A stretch of 50,638 nucleotides of DNA from Candidatus Methanomethylophilaceae archaeon (GCA_017540825.1 JAFYAH010000002.1:1-50638), one strand, 5' to 3'. Shown: positions 1 to 7,700, numbered from the stretch's first letter. Made by a program: numbers and translations. The notes: generated from the letters alone by a model not told the origin.

Positions 1-223
1 CGGTCCGTTTGGCCCCACCTTTCTTGCCATTTAATTACCCTATATTATATAGTATGTGGTAATAGAATATAAAGATTAGCCAGATCAACTTCAGACCGTC
101 AAAATCGGCTCGGATTACCGCATAAAAAATAATTTCGGTTTACAGGAACATTTTGGACGGCTATGCCCGTACGTTCTATGTTCAATTCTAGTTTCTTAAA
201 TTCGTGAGCTTCATGGAACCGAG

Positions 224-430
224 GTGTTCAGGAACAACCAGGAGTTCTACAAGGCCCCGCTGTTCTGCCTCATGGACGTGTACAAGGATATGGAGATCCA
301 GATCTACATGATGGTGGCTTTACAGGCCTCCTCTTTCCGCGTGCGTTCGTCATTCGACGAGGAGATCGACAGCATCAGGAGAGAGCTGGAAAGGAACGGC
401 AGTCAGAAAGGAATGGTCCCCACTCCCTGA
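224..430 (+). CDS. short hypothetical ORF in the left flank of the element
   Basis: This 68-codon frame starts at GTG and ends inside the attachment core, so its last five residues come from the tRNA-derived repeat. The C-terminal half is charged (EEIDSIRRELERNG). I recognise no family. It lies in the DNA that must have followed tRNA-Tyr before the element integrated, and it may be the tail of an older integrated gene or chance coding. The 223 bases to its left are AT-rich, with TATA-like stretches near position 45, and hold no gene I can support. Confidence 0.25.
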   Translation: MFRNNQEFYKAPLFCLMDVYKDMEIQIYMMVALQASSFRVRSSFDEEIDSIRRELERNGSQKGMVPTP

Positions 431-468
431 TTTGTTGACGCGCTGGCCGTTGGGGAAGCGGGGACCAT
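403..468 (-). pseudogene. detached 5' end of the rep gene
   Basis: An ATG at 466-468 is preceded by a strong AGGAGG site about 8 bases upstream and lies 2 bases after the integrase stop. In the integrated state it encodes only 21 residues (MVPASPTASASTNQG, then GVGTIPF) and stops at 403-405. Across the attachment core its frame equals the frame of rep at 6764: position 421 in this copy corresponds to 6762 in the other. Recombination between the two cores would therefore fuse this start to the rep body, adding 15 residues. I infer that this is the true start of rep in the circular element. Confidence 0.8.
414..434. repeat. left attachment site (copy of tRNA-Tyr 3' end)
   Basis: These 21 bases are identical to 6755-6775, which include the CCA, discriminator base, acceptor 3' strand and T-stem of tRNA-Tyr. 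The bases just outside differ between copies, so the repeat is sharply bounded. It is the copy of the tRNA end left at the far side of the element after integration. Confidence 0.93.
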
Positions 469-470
469 GT

Positions 471-1433
471 TCACTTCCTCCTGGTGAGATCGTACTGGTA
501 GGCGTACATCCTGGACAGCGCGGCGCCCATGTCGTCGAGGTCTATGCCTAGGTAGCGGATCGTCGTTTTGACGTCCTCGTGGCCGAGCAGCTTCGCTATG
601 GTCTCGATCGGTATGCCGGCACGATATGCGGTGCGGCCGAAGGTCCTGCGGAGGGTGTGGTTGGAGAAGCGGAACCCGAGACGCTCGGACAGCTTGTGCA
701 TGACCGCGCGGTCGATGCTGTGCCCCCGGTCGGTGTAGGGCGCGGCCGTGGGATTCTTGTTGTAGTGGCACCAGAACAGGAGCTCGTCCGGGTCCCTCCA
801 CGTGGGGTCGTAGGCGTGCATCCTGGCGACCATGGACCCGCGCTCCTCGTACCATCTCTGGAGGACCTGCTAGGTGAGGGGATGGAAGGGGACGGTCCTC
901 CACTTGCCGTCGCCCCTGCCCTTTCCGCGGACCGAGACGTAGCACTTCTCCGGTACGTCGCTGCAGTGTATGTCCATCCTCCTGAGGCGGATGACCTCGA
1001 CCACTCTCATCCCGAGGCAGAGCTCCAGATGGACCACTATGTCCTCGAGGGGGGTCTTCTCGCAGGCCATGAGGATGTCGCGCTCCTCGTCGGAGAGCCA
1101 GTTGACGTTGGGGCGGTCGTCCTGTCCGAAGTCTATGCCCATGTCCTCAATCACGCTGTTCTTGAAGTAGCGGAGGTACCGGCCGAGGATGTGCTTGTAC
1201 CAGTCCTTGGTGGAGACCGCGAGGCCCTGGGAGTTCCAGGTATCCACGATGAACTGTATCGTCTCCTCGTCGTACTCCCTGGGGTTGTCGTTGTAGCCGT
1301 TCTCCCTGACGAGGGTGTTGATGTTGTAGAGCACGGCGGCGTACTTGTTCCTGGTCTCCTCCTTCGACTTCCTGTAGGTGTGGTCCAGGTGCTCCTTTAT
1401 GCAGCTCAGGCCCGAGAAGTTCCCTTTGGCCAT
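471..1433 (-). CDS. tyrosine integrase with in-frame TAG
   Basis: Tyrosine recombinase that would integrate and excise the element at the flanking 21-bp cores. An N-terminal SAM-like core-binding region covers roughly residues 1-110. The catalytic domain shows Arg I (LGMRVVEVIRL), a Lys strand (RGKGRGDGKWRTVPF), HxxR (HTLRRTFG), the second His (LLGHEDVKTT) and a Tyr in IRYLGID. The gene is interrupted at 870-872 by TAG, between the Lys strand and HxxR. The frame stays open for 12 codons on to the next ATG and then to TGA at 471-473, so nothing else is broken. The start at 1433 is chosen because GGAGGAG lies just upstream; ATG 1460 is an alternative. Without readthrough the protein lacks HxxR, His and the nucleophilic Tyr. 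TAG may be read as pyrrolysine, or the gene may be dead. Confidence 0.88.
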
Positions 1434-1548
1434 GCTCGCTCCTCCCCGCCCGAGGGCCATTCGACGGCCAATTTCTCGTTCAAACCGGGGTTCTCGAAGA
1501 ACCCCGATGGATCAGGACCTCCCTTGAGTTCCGATGTATTGTCAATAA

Positions 1549-1620
1549 TGCCAATTACATTCATAATTGGCAATAGTGCCAAATATCTATTTTATACTTT
1601 TGGCATCATTGCCATTATTG
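1549..1620. promoter_or_regulatory. inverted-repeat operators upstream of the AbrB-like gene
   Basis: TGCCAATTA at 1549-1557 and TAATTGGCA at 1564-1572 form a perfect 9-bp inverted repeat with a 6-base spacer. Further TGGCA/TGCCA half-sites follow at about 1569-1580 and 1601-1614. They flank the AT-rich probable promoter (TATCTATTTTATAC) just before the start at 1628. Spaced palindromes of this kind next to a DNA-binding protein gene suggest autoregulation, and perhaps control of the divergent integrase. Confidence 0.6.
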
Positions 1621-1627
1621 GGAGAAC

Positions 1628-1969
1628 ATGGTTCAGATTGGAAAGAATGTCAAATATGACGACTACGGAAGAGTGACGATTCCGGCGCAACTGGCCGAGA
1701 TGCTCAATCTAGTGAAGGGCCATGATGAGGTATGGTGGAACGTCGTGAACGGAAACGTATGTCTCATGAAAGTCACTAAGTCTTACAGCGGCTTCGACTT
1801 CGAAGTAAAGGAGATACAAGAGAATCTAAGGGAGTATGAAAAACGCTACTTGGATGAATACGATCCGACAAGCGAACTCTCCATGGAGGAGCTCGAAGAA
1901 AGGGCTCGCCAGGAATATCTGCGCGACAAGGCAGAGAGAGAAGCTTTCGTGAAGAGCAAAAAGAGTTGA
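1628..1969 (+). CDS. AbrB/SpoVT-type swapped-hairpin transcription regulator
   Basis: Residues 5-50 match the AbrB swapped-hairpin DNA-binding fold: the segment VKYDDYGRVTIPAQLAEML is the typical strand, loop and (R)VTIP core. The rest, to residue 113, is a highly charged, probably helical or coiled-coil tail (EVKEIQENLREYEKRY and later). Such proteins act as dimers on palindromic operators, often as plasmid or antitoxin regulators. It is transcribed divergently from the integrase, with palindromic sites in the gap between them. It probably represses its own promoter and may govern integrase. No partner toxin is seen next to it. Stop is TGA. Confidence 0.8.
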   Translation: MVQIGKNVKYDDYGRVTIPAQLAEMLNLVKGHDEVWWNVVNGNVCLMKVTKSYSGFDFEVKEIQENLREYEKRYLDEYDPTSELSMEELEERARQEYLRDKAEREAFVKSKKS

Positions 1970-2137
1970 AACTGGCCGAAGCGAAGGCGAAACTTCGCTT
2001 CGGCAACCACAAATGAAAAGCAAAAATCACGTTAGAACTGTAAGCGGAAAACCTAGTGCTACTTCTGGTGGCATCTTAGGTTAAGGTTTCCCTTCGGAAA
2101 CCCTCCGTATATATGCACGCGGTGCGTTATGCTCAGC

Positions 2138-2470
2138 ATGAGCACCACTGTCAACGTCAACATGCGCGTATGCGACAAGACCTGCAGAATCACCGCTACC
2201 CACCGCGAGGGCGGGGACGACATCGTCATCGTCTCCAACTGCGACAAGCTCCAGCAGCTCGGCGACGCCCTGAAGGACGGTGTGTCCTCTGACGACATCC
2301 TCGACATCTACAACGGGAAGATCATGACCCCCGAGGTCCGCGGCAACGTGTGCTATGAATGCCTTGCCATGCCGGCCGTGTTCAACGCCTGCTGGCTGGA
2401 GGAGGGCATGATTTCCAAGGGCCTGGCGAAGAGGTGCGGCAACAATTCCGTCGACTTCGACGAGGTCTGA
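2138..2470 (+). CDS. small cysteine-containing protein, DUF6951-like
   Basis: A protein of about 110 residues with cysteines in VCDKTCR, VSNCDK, NVCYECL, NACWLEE and KRCGNN. The pattern resembles a small archaeal family found mostly in methanogens (DUF6951-type), in which a CGF-like start, an S-x-C strand and a late Cys-Pro region recur. The function is unknown; the cysteines suggest metal binding or redox chemistry. TATATA at about 2108-2113 lies roughly 27 bases before ATG 2138, which suits a leaderless transcript and is why I prefer that start to ATG 2129. It sits inside the mobile element between the regulator and the restriction gene, so it is cargo or a maintenance gene. The family match rests on pattern recall only. 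Confidence 0.6.
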   Translation: MSTTVNVNMRVCDKTCRITATHREGGDDIVIVSNCDKLQQLGDALKDGVSSDDILDIYNGKIMTPEVRGNVCYECLAMPAVFNACWLEEGMISKGLAKRCGNNSVDFDEV

Positions 2471-2505
2471 CCCTTTCCAGGGGACGTGCGCGTACAGGCA
2501 CAACA

Positions 2506-2536
2506 GATGAAACCTAGTGCTAAAATTGATTTCATC
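2506..2536. terminator. stem-loop between convergent genes
   Basis: GATGAAA at 2506-2512 pairs with TTTCATC at 2530-2536. The hairpin lies between the 3' ends of the small cysteine protein gene and the endonuclease gene. The inner sequence AAACCTAGTGCTA also occurs at 2049-2061, on the other side of the small gene, where AACCTA and TAGGTT form another short inverted repeat. A role as terminator is likely but unproven. Confidence 0.4.
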
Positions 2537-2547
2537 TAAGGGTGTAT

Positions 2548-3960
2548 TCATCTGAGATGCTTGTTAATTGTATCCTGGATGTAGGTGTCCTTCAGCCAGA
2601 ATGAGAGTTTCTTGACTTTACGGCCCTTATACATAGCCAAATCAGAACTATCACGTGCATGCGGCCTGACATGCGCAATCGGATTGCCAGACATTCCGAT
2701 GAAATTGTCGAAATCGTTCTTGAGAACCTTGCTCTTAGTATCCGACCACACAGATTCTATCACAGGCATGTCCTCGTCGGGAATGGTCCAAAAGAACGCC
2801 CCCTTGAATACAAGATCCTTACGAGATTGGGATTTAGGATTGTCAGTGAACGAGAACACCGTACTGAAGAACTCATGGTCAAGCTGATCGAAGAAATCGC
2901 TATCCTCCCAGTCTTGCTCAACGAGGCCATCGAACCTGATGTAGGGGAATGACATACTTTCCTTTGGCTTGCCATTCTTATATGTGCGAATAGTCTTGAA
3001 CAGGATGCCAGCTTCCTCGAATTCTTTGATGTGCTTCTTGCCAATGACCCCGGCCATGGCCAGGGACAACGTGCTGTAATACTGCTTGCTTCCATCATCG
3101 ATGGAAATATCCAATGCTGATTCAATTTCGCGGCAGGTCATTCCTTTGAATCTGCTGTAATAGTTGACGACATGCTCCTCGAACGTCTCCTCCGGAGACC
3201 AATTGCCGTGCAGAATGGACGTGGTGTCATCATTGATAATCGCTGCCAGAGTTTCGTTTATGTCCGCATGGCTATGGTACAGCTCGGTCATGAAAGAGGC
3301 CTTGAAGGAAAGAGCACGCTGCTTGGCTGGCTCCAAGGAGAACGGCTGGGAACGCATGTCCTTGCCATGACCTGCACCCTTGGTGCAGGCCGCAAGGTAC
3401 TTGGTATGCCTTTCCGAAAGGAGATGGGCCTCTCCGCGCATAACGTACCCCTCGATTACCGACCAATCCTCGCGGATCATACGGAGCTCCTCGGGAGTGG
3501 GCTTCCAGTCAACGACCTTCAGGAATTCATAGTCGTAGATGTCGGTGTTTTCCTCCCAGAGGTAGAATACGATGAGGATGTGTGAATCCTTGTCGAGGAA
3601 AATGTCGAAATGCCTCGTAGGGACCTCGTCGTAATTGATGATGCCGAGGATGAGCCTCTCCTTAGAAACGAGGCCCTTGGAGGTCTTTTTCATGGGGGTG
3701 ACCTTCAATTCAATCCCCGCATCTTGAAAGTCCGGAAGAGGGGAGCTGTTGTTTTCAATTAAGAAGTAGCCCTCCTCCACAATCTGGCCGAAATACCCCT
3801 TTGTATTGACGCCTCCGACAATGTGTTCGCCGAACTCTATGAGGCCGTTCAAGCTGTTCCCGGTGAGCTTGGCAGCATGAAGCAGGATTGACTTCTCATC
3901 GGTCTTATCATACGGCAGATAGGGGTCTATTTTTTTCTGCACCACGCCAGCGCGAATCAC
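2548..3960 (-). CDS. Sau3AI/MutH-family type II restriction endonuclease
   Basis: About 470 residues, close to the 489 of Sau3AI, which cuts GATC. The N-terminal MutH-like catalytic domain shows an early acidic and Lys-rich region (LPYDKTDEKSIL), then PDFQDAGIELKVTPMK, whose D and ExK form the PD-(D/E)xK site. A second MutH-like C-terminal domain follows, as in Sau3AI, where it binds DNA without cutting. The open frame extends upstream to 4278, but that part overlaps the divergent methyltransferase. I choose GTG at 3960 because a TATA-like CTTAAAG lies about 30 bases upstream. The gene is divergent from the methyltransferase across 66 bases, a normal restriction-modification layout. GATC specificity is inferred from family. 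Confidence 0.85.
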   Translation of the reverse strand: MIRAGVVQKKIDPYLPYDKTDEKSILLHAAKLTGNSLNGLIEFGEHIVGGVNTKGYFGQIVEEGYFLIENNSSPLPDFQDAGIELKVTPMKKTSKGLVSKERLILGIINYDEVPTRHFDIFLDKDSHILIVFYLWEENTDIYDYEFLKVVDWKPTPEELRMIREDWSVIEGYVMRGEAHLLSERHTKYLAACTKGAGHGKDMRSQPFSLEPAKQRALSFKASFMTELYHSHADINETLAAIINDDTTSILHGNWSPEETFEEHVVNYYSRFKGMTCREIESALDISIDDGSKQYYSTLSLAMAGVIGKKHIKEFEEAGILFKTIRTYKNGKPKESMSFPYIRFDGLVEQDWEDSDFFDQLDHEFFSTVFSFTDNPKSQSRKDLVFKGAFFWTIPDEDMPVIESVWSDTKSKVLKNDFDNFIGMSGNPIAHVRPHARDSSDLAMYKGRKVKKLSFWLKDTYIQDTINKHLR

Positions 3961-4026
3961 AGTAAATGTACATAAATGGGATGCGATCCAAACCTTTAAG
4001 AAACAGGTAAGATATGGCGAATCGAG

Positions 4027-5238
4027 ATGGGAGAGATAAAGGTCGTCGAACTGTTCGCAGGAGTCGGAGGATTGAGAGTCGGTCTCGAAAGGGCCTCTCC
4101 GGACTTCAAAACCATATGGGCAAACCAATGGGAACCGGGAAAGAAGAATCAGTTCGCATTCGATTGCTACAGTAAGCATTTCGGAAATACCGGTTCCATC
4201 AACATCAACGACGATATCGCCAAGGTGAAGGACCAGGTCCCCGAGCATGACCTTCTTGTCGGAGGTTTCCCATGCCAAGATTACTCAGTTGCAGCCACCA
4301 AGGCCAAGGGGATAGAGGGAAAGAAAGGCGTGCTGTGGTGGAGCATCCACGATATAATCAAAAACAAGCATCCAAAATACGTCATTCTGGAGAACGTGGA
4401 CAGGCTTGTCAGATCCCCTGTAAAGCAAAGGGGTCGCGACTTCGGAGTCATACTCAGATGCCTGGCTGATGAAGGCTATTACGTGGAATGGCGCATAGTG
4501 AATGCCGCAGAGTACGGTTTCCAACAGAGGCGCCGCCGTACATTCATATTCGCATGCAAGTCGGACGTCCCATTCGCCAAAACATACGAATCTGATTATT
4601 TCGAGAACATAATCAGGAGCAAGGGCTTTTTTGCAAGAGCGTTCCCGGTTACTGACAAGGTGTTCTCCAGCAAAGTCAACAAGTTCTCGATGGGCAAATG
4701 CAATTACACCACCCTGGTGGAGGTCTCGGATAATTTCGCAGAGGATTTCTACCGTGCTGGTGTGATGGTCGGCTACGATGTGTATACCAGAGAAGTGGAG
4801 CCGAAATCTCCGGACACCCAGATTACACTGAGGGACATTCTCGAGAAAGATGTGGACGAGAAGTACTACAAAATCGATATCGAGAAATGGCAGTACATGA
4901 AGGGTGCGAAGAAAGCTCTCCGCACCAGGAAGGACGGTAGCACCTACCATTATTCGGAAGGAGCCATACCGTTCCCCGACATTTTGGACAGGCCGGGCCG
5001 CACTATGCTTACCAGCGAGGGGACAGTGAACCGTTCGAGCCATTTGATTGAGGATCCGCAGACTAAGAGGATGAGAATCCTTACGCCGATTGAATGCGAA
5101 CGCCTCAACGGATTTCCCGATGATTGGACCAACACAGGAATGACTGAACGTCAGAGGTATTTCACCATGGGGAATGCCCTCGTGGTCCAGCTCATAGAAC
5201 GCATGGGTTCTACACTCATTAACGAAGTTATCAACTGA
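4027..5238 (+). CDS. C5-cytosine DNA methyltransferase of the restriction system
   Basis: Transfers methyl from S-adenosylmethionine to cytosine C5 and so protects host DNA from the neighbouring endonuclease. All main motifs are present in order: I (ELFAGVGGLRVGLE, near residue 6), IV with the catalytic Cys (GGFPCQDYSV), VI (ILENVDRL), VIII (QQRRRRTFIFA), a target-recognition region around 200-320, IX (RPGRTMLTSEGTVNR) and X (MGNALVVQLIERM). Its 403 residues are usual for the M.Sau3AI group. A TTTAAG box about 30 bases before the ATG suggests a leaderless transcript from the shared divergent promoter. The motifs look intact, so methylation is probably active. Confidence 0.93.
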   Translation: MGEIKVVELFAGVGGLRVGLERASPDFKTIWANQWEPGKKNQFAFDCYSKHFGNTGSININDDIAKVKDQVPEHDLLVGGFPCQDYSVAATKAKGIEGKKGVLWWSIHDIIKNKHPKYVILENVDRLVRSPVKQRGRDFGVILRCLADEGYYVEWRIVNAAEYGFQQRRRRTFIFACKSDVPFAKTYESDYFENIIRSKGFFARAFPVTDKVFSSKVNKFSMGKCNYTTLVEVSDNFAEDFYRAGVMVGYDVYTREVEPKSPDTQITLRDILEKDVDEKYYKIDIEKWQYMKGAKKALRTRKDGSTYHYSEGAIPFPDILDRPGRTMLTSEGTVNRSSHLIEDPQTKRMRILTPIECERLNGFPDDWTNTGMTERQRYFTMGNALVVQLIERMGSTLINEVIN

Positions 5239-5552
5239 ATTCAAATCGCAATTCAGCAACCGATGATGCCCGGGTTTTAACTCCGGCTATCTTTATCGAG
5301 TCGGCGCCCGCCCCGGGGCTCGCTACGCTCGCCCGGGCCGTCCGCTGCCGTCCAAGGGCCCCATCGGATGGGATGGGGAAGCGCGTCCGCGCGCCGGCGC
5401 CCCTGGCCCTGCGGGCAGGCGGGGCTTCCTCCGCGCGTCCGCGATTGACAATTGCGAAGGGACATCGGTCATCCGGTGAAGAAGATGGATGGCTGCAGCT
5501 AAGAGGATAGAAAAAGGAACAAGGGTTGAAAAGAATAACAGCAGTTCTAGCG
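5239..5552. other. GC-rich non-coding segment, possible replication origin
   Basis: No convincing gene lies here. From about 5300 to 5450 the sequence is extremely GC-rich, with repeated short palindromes (GCCCGGGC, CCCGGGG) and a direct repeat GCGCGTCCGCG near 5380 and 5433. It lies just past the 3' ends of the methyltransferase and rep genes. In rolling-circle plasmids the double- or single-strand origin is a structured region close to rep, so this is the best origin candidate in the element. No conserved nick site could be recognised. Confidence 0.3.
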
Positions 5553-6764
5553 TTAAGAGTTGGGTGTGTTGTCCACAAGCCCCAGTCTTATGCAAGCCTG
5601 GATGAGATTGAATTCTTGTTCGGTTATGGTTTTCACGAGTTTCCATGGAGACTTCTCTTCCGATTTGGGTTCAGGTAGCAGCCCTATCCGGTCCTTGAAA
5701 CCCTTCCCGAAGGACACGTCCCTCGTCCTGAAGCACTTGTTCCCGAGGTGCGTGAAGAGCATGGTACGGAGGCCCTTGTCCTTGACGGACGAGATATCTG
5801 GAAGATTCTTGATGGAGCTCTTGCCGTCCTCGGTGAGGCACTTGACGAGGTACTTGAAAGCGTAGGAGACGGTGTCCCTTCCCGACCTGGACCCGTCTCC
5901 CTTGACGATGCCCTCGAAGTCGATGAAGCCGTGCTTCCAGATGGGATTCATCCGTATGGCCTTGCGATGGTCGGTCCTGCAGAGCTTCCTCATGAGTGGC
6001 CCCTTCCCAATCCTGTCGAGGATGCGGGGGTCGCAGATCCTCCACGACTCGTTCCCTCCCTTTCCCCTGTGCTCCTCCACCATCACAGGCTTGTCGAGGA
6101 CGTAGATGCAGTGAGGGGCAGGGTAGCCGGAGGACTGGGCCTCCTTGGCCGTCAGCGTGCCGTGCTTACCGAATATCTTGCTTATGTTGGCGTTCAGGTT
6201 GTTCATGACGTTGTACTCGTAGTCCGCCCCCTCGGTGGGGGTGGACCGGAGGGCGGCCCAGGCCTCCTCCGCAGTGTACTGCTCGCGGTCGAAGTTGACA
6301 GTGGTGAGCAAGAGCCTGGTGTACCTCCTGTTGCGGAAGCCCTTCACCGGTATGTCGAATTCCTTACCATCCAGCGCAGCTTCGATCTCGTTCCTCTTCT
6401 TGGACTTCCTAGTTGCGTAGACCTTGTTGCCCCTCTTGGCTGAAAGCGCATATGTGAAAACCCCCGTTTCCTGGTTGAGAAATACGTTGTGGTCCTCCGC
6501 CTCGATCCAGTCGAGGAGGAGGGCCTGGAGATGGGAATCGTAGAGCGACAGCTCGCCGTCGAGGAGCTGCCTGATGAGGTCGCCCGGCTCGAAGGGCCAG
6601 TCCCCTCCGGCGTCCGTCCGGCGACGGACCTCGGCGCTGTGCAGGAGCTCGTCGATAATGCTGGGACGGCCGTCGGAGCCCTGCTCCGGCTTAACTCCGT
6701 AAGAGCATGCGGGACAGTTTAAGCCGTCAAATCTAGAAGGGTGCTGGGAAGGGGTGGTCCCCAC
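5553..6764 (-). CDS. rolling-circle-type replication initiator, body of a gene split by the att site
   Basis: A cysteine-containing N-terminus (CPACSYG) is followed by a core with LLLTTVNFDREQYTAEEAW, then GYPAPHCIYVLDKPV, resembling the metal-binding motif 2 of HUH initiators, then VSYAFKYLVKCL, resembling the catalytic Tyr motif 3 (YxxKY). This would nick the plus origin and start replication of the circular element. Only one His of the HUH pair is obvious. In the integrated state the frame begins at a GTG inside the tRNA-Tyr acceptor stem, with no ribosome site of its own, and could only be read from the tRNA promoter. The matching ATG and ribosome site lie at 466-482; excision would give a 418-residue protein. 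Stop is TAA. Confidence 0.72.
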   Translation of the reverse strand: MGTTPSQHPSRFDGLNCPACSYGVKPEQGSDGRPSIIDELLHSAEVRRRTDAGGDWPFEPGDLIRQLLDGELSLYDSHLQALLLDWIEAEDHNVFLNQETGVFTYALSAKRGNKVYATRKSKKRNEIEAALDGKEFDIPVKGFRNRRYTRLLLTTVNFDREQYTAEEAWAALRSTPTEGADYEYNVMNNLNANISKIFGKHGTLTAKEAQSSGYPAPHCIYVLDKPVMVEEHRGKGGNESWRICDPRILDRIGKGPLMRKLCRTDHRKAIRMNPIWKHGFIDFEGIVKGDGSRSGRDTVSYAFKYLVKCLTEDGKSSIKNLPDISSVKDKGLRTMLFTHLGNKCFRTRDVSFGKGFKDRIGLLPEPKSEEKSPWKLVKTITEQEFNLIQACIRLGLVDNTPNS

Positions 6765-6775
6765 TCCCTGATTTG
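6755..6775. repeat. right attachment site within tRNA-Tyr
   Basis: These 21 bases are identical to 414-434. They cover the CCA (complement at 6755-6757), discriminator A, the 3' acceptor strand and the T-stem of tRNA-Tyr. Because the tRNA is complete on this side, this is the original chromosomal copy joined to the element. Confidence 0.92.
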
Positions 6776-6867
6776 AACAGGGGGCCTGCTGATTTCAGCG
6801 GCTGTATCGGATTTCTTCCGAAAACACTCTACAGTCAGCCGCTCTGGCCAGTCTGAGCTAAGTGGGG
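6755..6867 (-). tRNA. tRNA-Tyr (GTA) with a 35-base intron
   Basis: Folds as a full tRNA: acceptor CCCCACT (6867-6861) with AGTGGGG (6765-6759), D-stem GCTC/GAGC, anticodon stem GCTGA/TCAGC, T-stem CCCTG/CAGGG with loop TTCAAAT, discriminator A and an encoded CCA. The anticodon GTA is at 6832-6830. An intron of about 35 bases (6828-6794) follows base 37, the usual archaeal site, and should fold into the bulge-helix-bulge cut by the tRNA splicing endonuclease. The C1-G72 pair is a known identity feature of archaeal tRNA-Tyr. The 3' end is the target site of the integrated element. Confidence 0.95.
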
Positions 6868-6890
6868 ATAGGGATGCATTATGGATGTGT

Positions 6891-6898
6891 TATTTAAA
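6891..6898 (-). promoter_or_regulatory. TATA box of tRNA-Tyr
   Basis: TTTAAATA on the minus strand lies about 25-30 bases upstream of the tRNA 5' end at 6867, the usual spacing for an archaeal promoter. In the integrated state transcripts from here could run on into rep. Confidence 0.6.
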
Positions 6899-7040
6899 CA
6901 TATCGATTGAATTCGAACGGTTTCCGAGACTTGTTCGACCCAGGTGCAAACTATAATAGAATTAAATCAGGTGTATGCGTCGAAGGCCGACAGCAGAAGA
7001 CGGCCCGGGATCATTACAGGAGCAAAGGAGTTGTGGACAT

Positions 7041-7700
7041 ATGGAAATCGACGAGGCGATCAGGAGCAGGCATTCAGTCAGGCAGTACACCGACAAGAAG
7101 ATAGAAGGCGAGACTCTCTCCAAGCTTCAGGCCGAGATAGACGCTATAAACAAAGAAAGCGGCCTGAAGATAAGGCTCATTCTCGACGAGCCCAAGGCCT
7201 TCGGCAGGCTCCTTCTGAAATCCGTCGTCAAGTTCAAGGGCGCGGTCAACTATTTCGCCATAACAGGAAAAGATTCCGACGACCTGGAGGAGCGCTCCGG
7301 ATACTACGGCGAGAGGCTTGTGATATACGCCCAGTCCCTCGGCCTCAACACGTGCTGGGCCATGATGGCAGGCAAAAAGGAGTCGGAGAGCCGCATCGAC
7401 GAAGGCTTCGAGCATGTGATCAACATCTCGGTGGGCTACGGCGAGAACCAGGGCGTCCCTCACAAGGACAAGCCTGTCGAGAGCGTGGCAGACCTCGAGG
7501 ACGCGCCCGAATGGTTCGTCAGAGGCGTGGAATACGCCATGATGGCCCCGACAGGCATGAACAAGCAGGGATTCAGGTTCGAGAGGGACGGCAATAAGGT
7601 CAGGATCGTCACCGGCTCAGGAAAGCTGGCCAAGATCGACCGGGGGATAGTGAAATACCATTTCGAGTGCGGAGCAGGGAAGGGCAGCTTCTCTTGGGAG
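7041..7700 (+). CDS. nitroreductase-family flavoprotein without a nearby stop
   Basis: An FMN-dependent oxidoreductase of the nitroreductase fold. The N-terminal signature IRSRHSVRQYTDKKI binds FMN phosphate; the middle (GYYGERLVIYAQSLGLNTCW) and the C-terminal part (APTGMNKQGFRF, then IDRGIVKYHFECG) match the TM_nitroreductase branch. The start at ATG 7041 has AAGGAG 11 bases upstream. The family fold ends near residue 220 (about 7700), but no stop follows: the frame stays open to 9014 through the antisense of three genes. I give the end of recognisable homology. The convergent PAC2 gene has the same defect from its side, which suggests a deletion that joined the two 3' ends. Substrate unknown. 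Confidence 0.8.

Larger units (their letters stand above)
414..6775. mobile_element. integrated rolling-circle plasmid-like element in tRNA-Tyr
   Basis: A 21-bp sequence covering the 3' end of tRNA-Tyr and its CCA is repeated perfectly at 414-434 and 6755-6775. Between the copies lie a tyrosine integrase at one end, a rolling-circle-type Rep at the other, an AbrB-like regulator, a small protein gene and a restriction-modification pair. The tRNA stays whole on the right side, as expected for integration into a tRNA 3' end. The element is about 6.34 kb as a circle. In the circle the integrase and rep genes would lie head to tail on the same strand, with the core inside the rep coding sequence. 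I see no capsid or conjugation genes, so a plasmid is a better fit than a virus. Confidence 0.9.
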
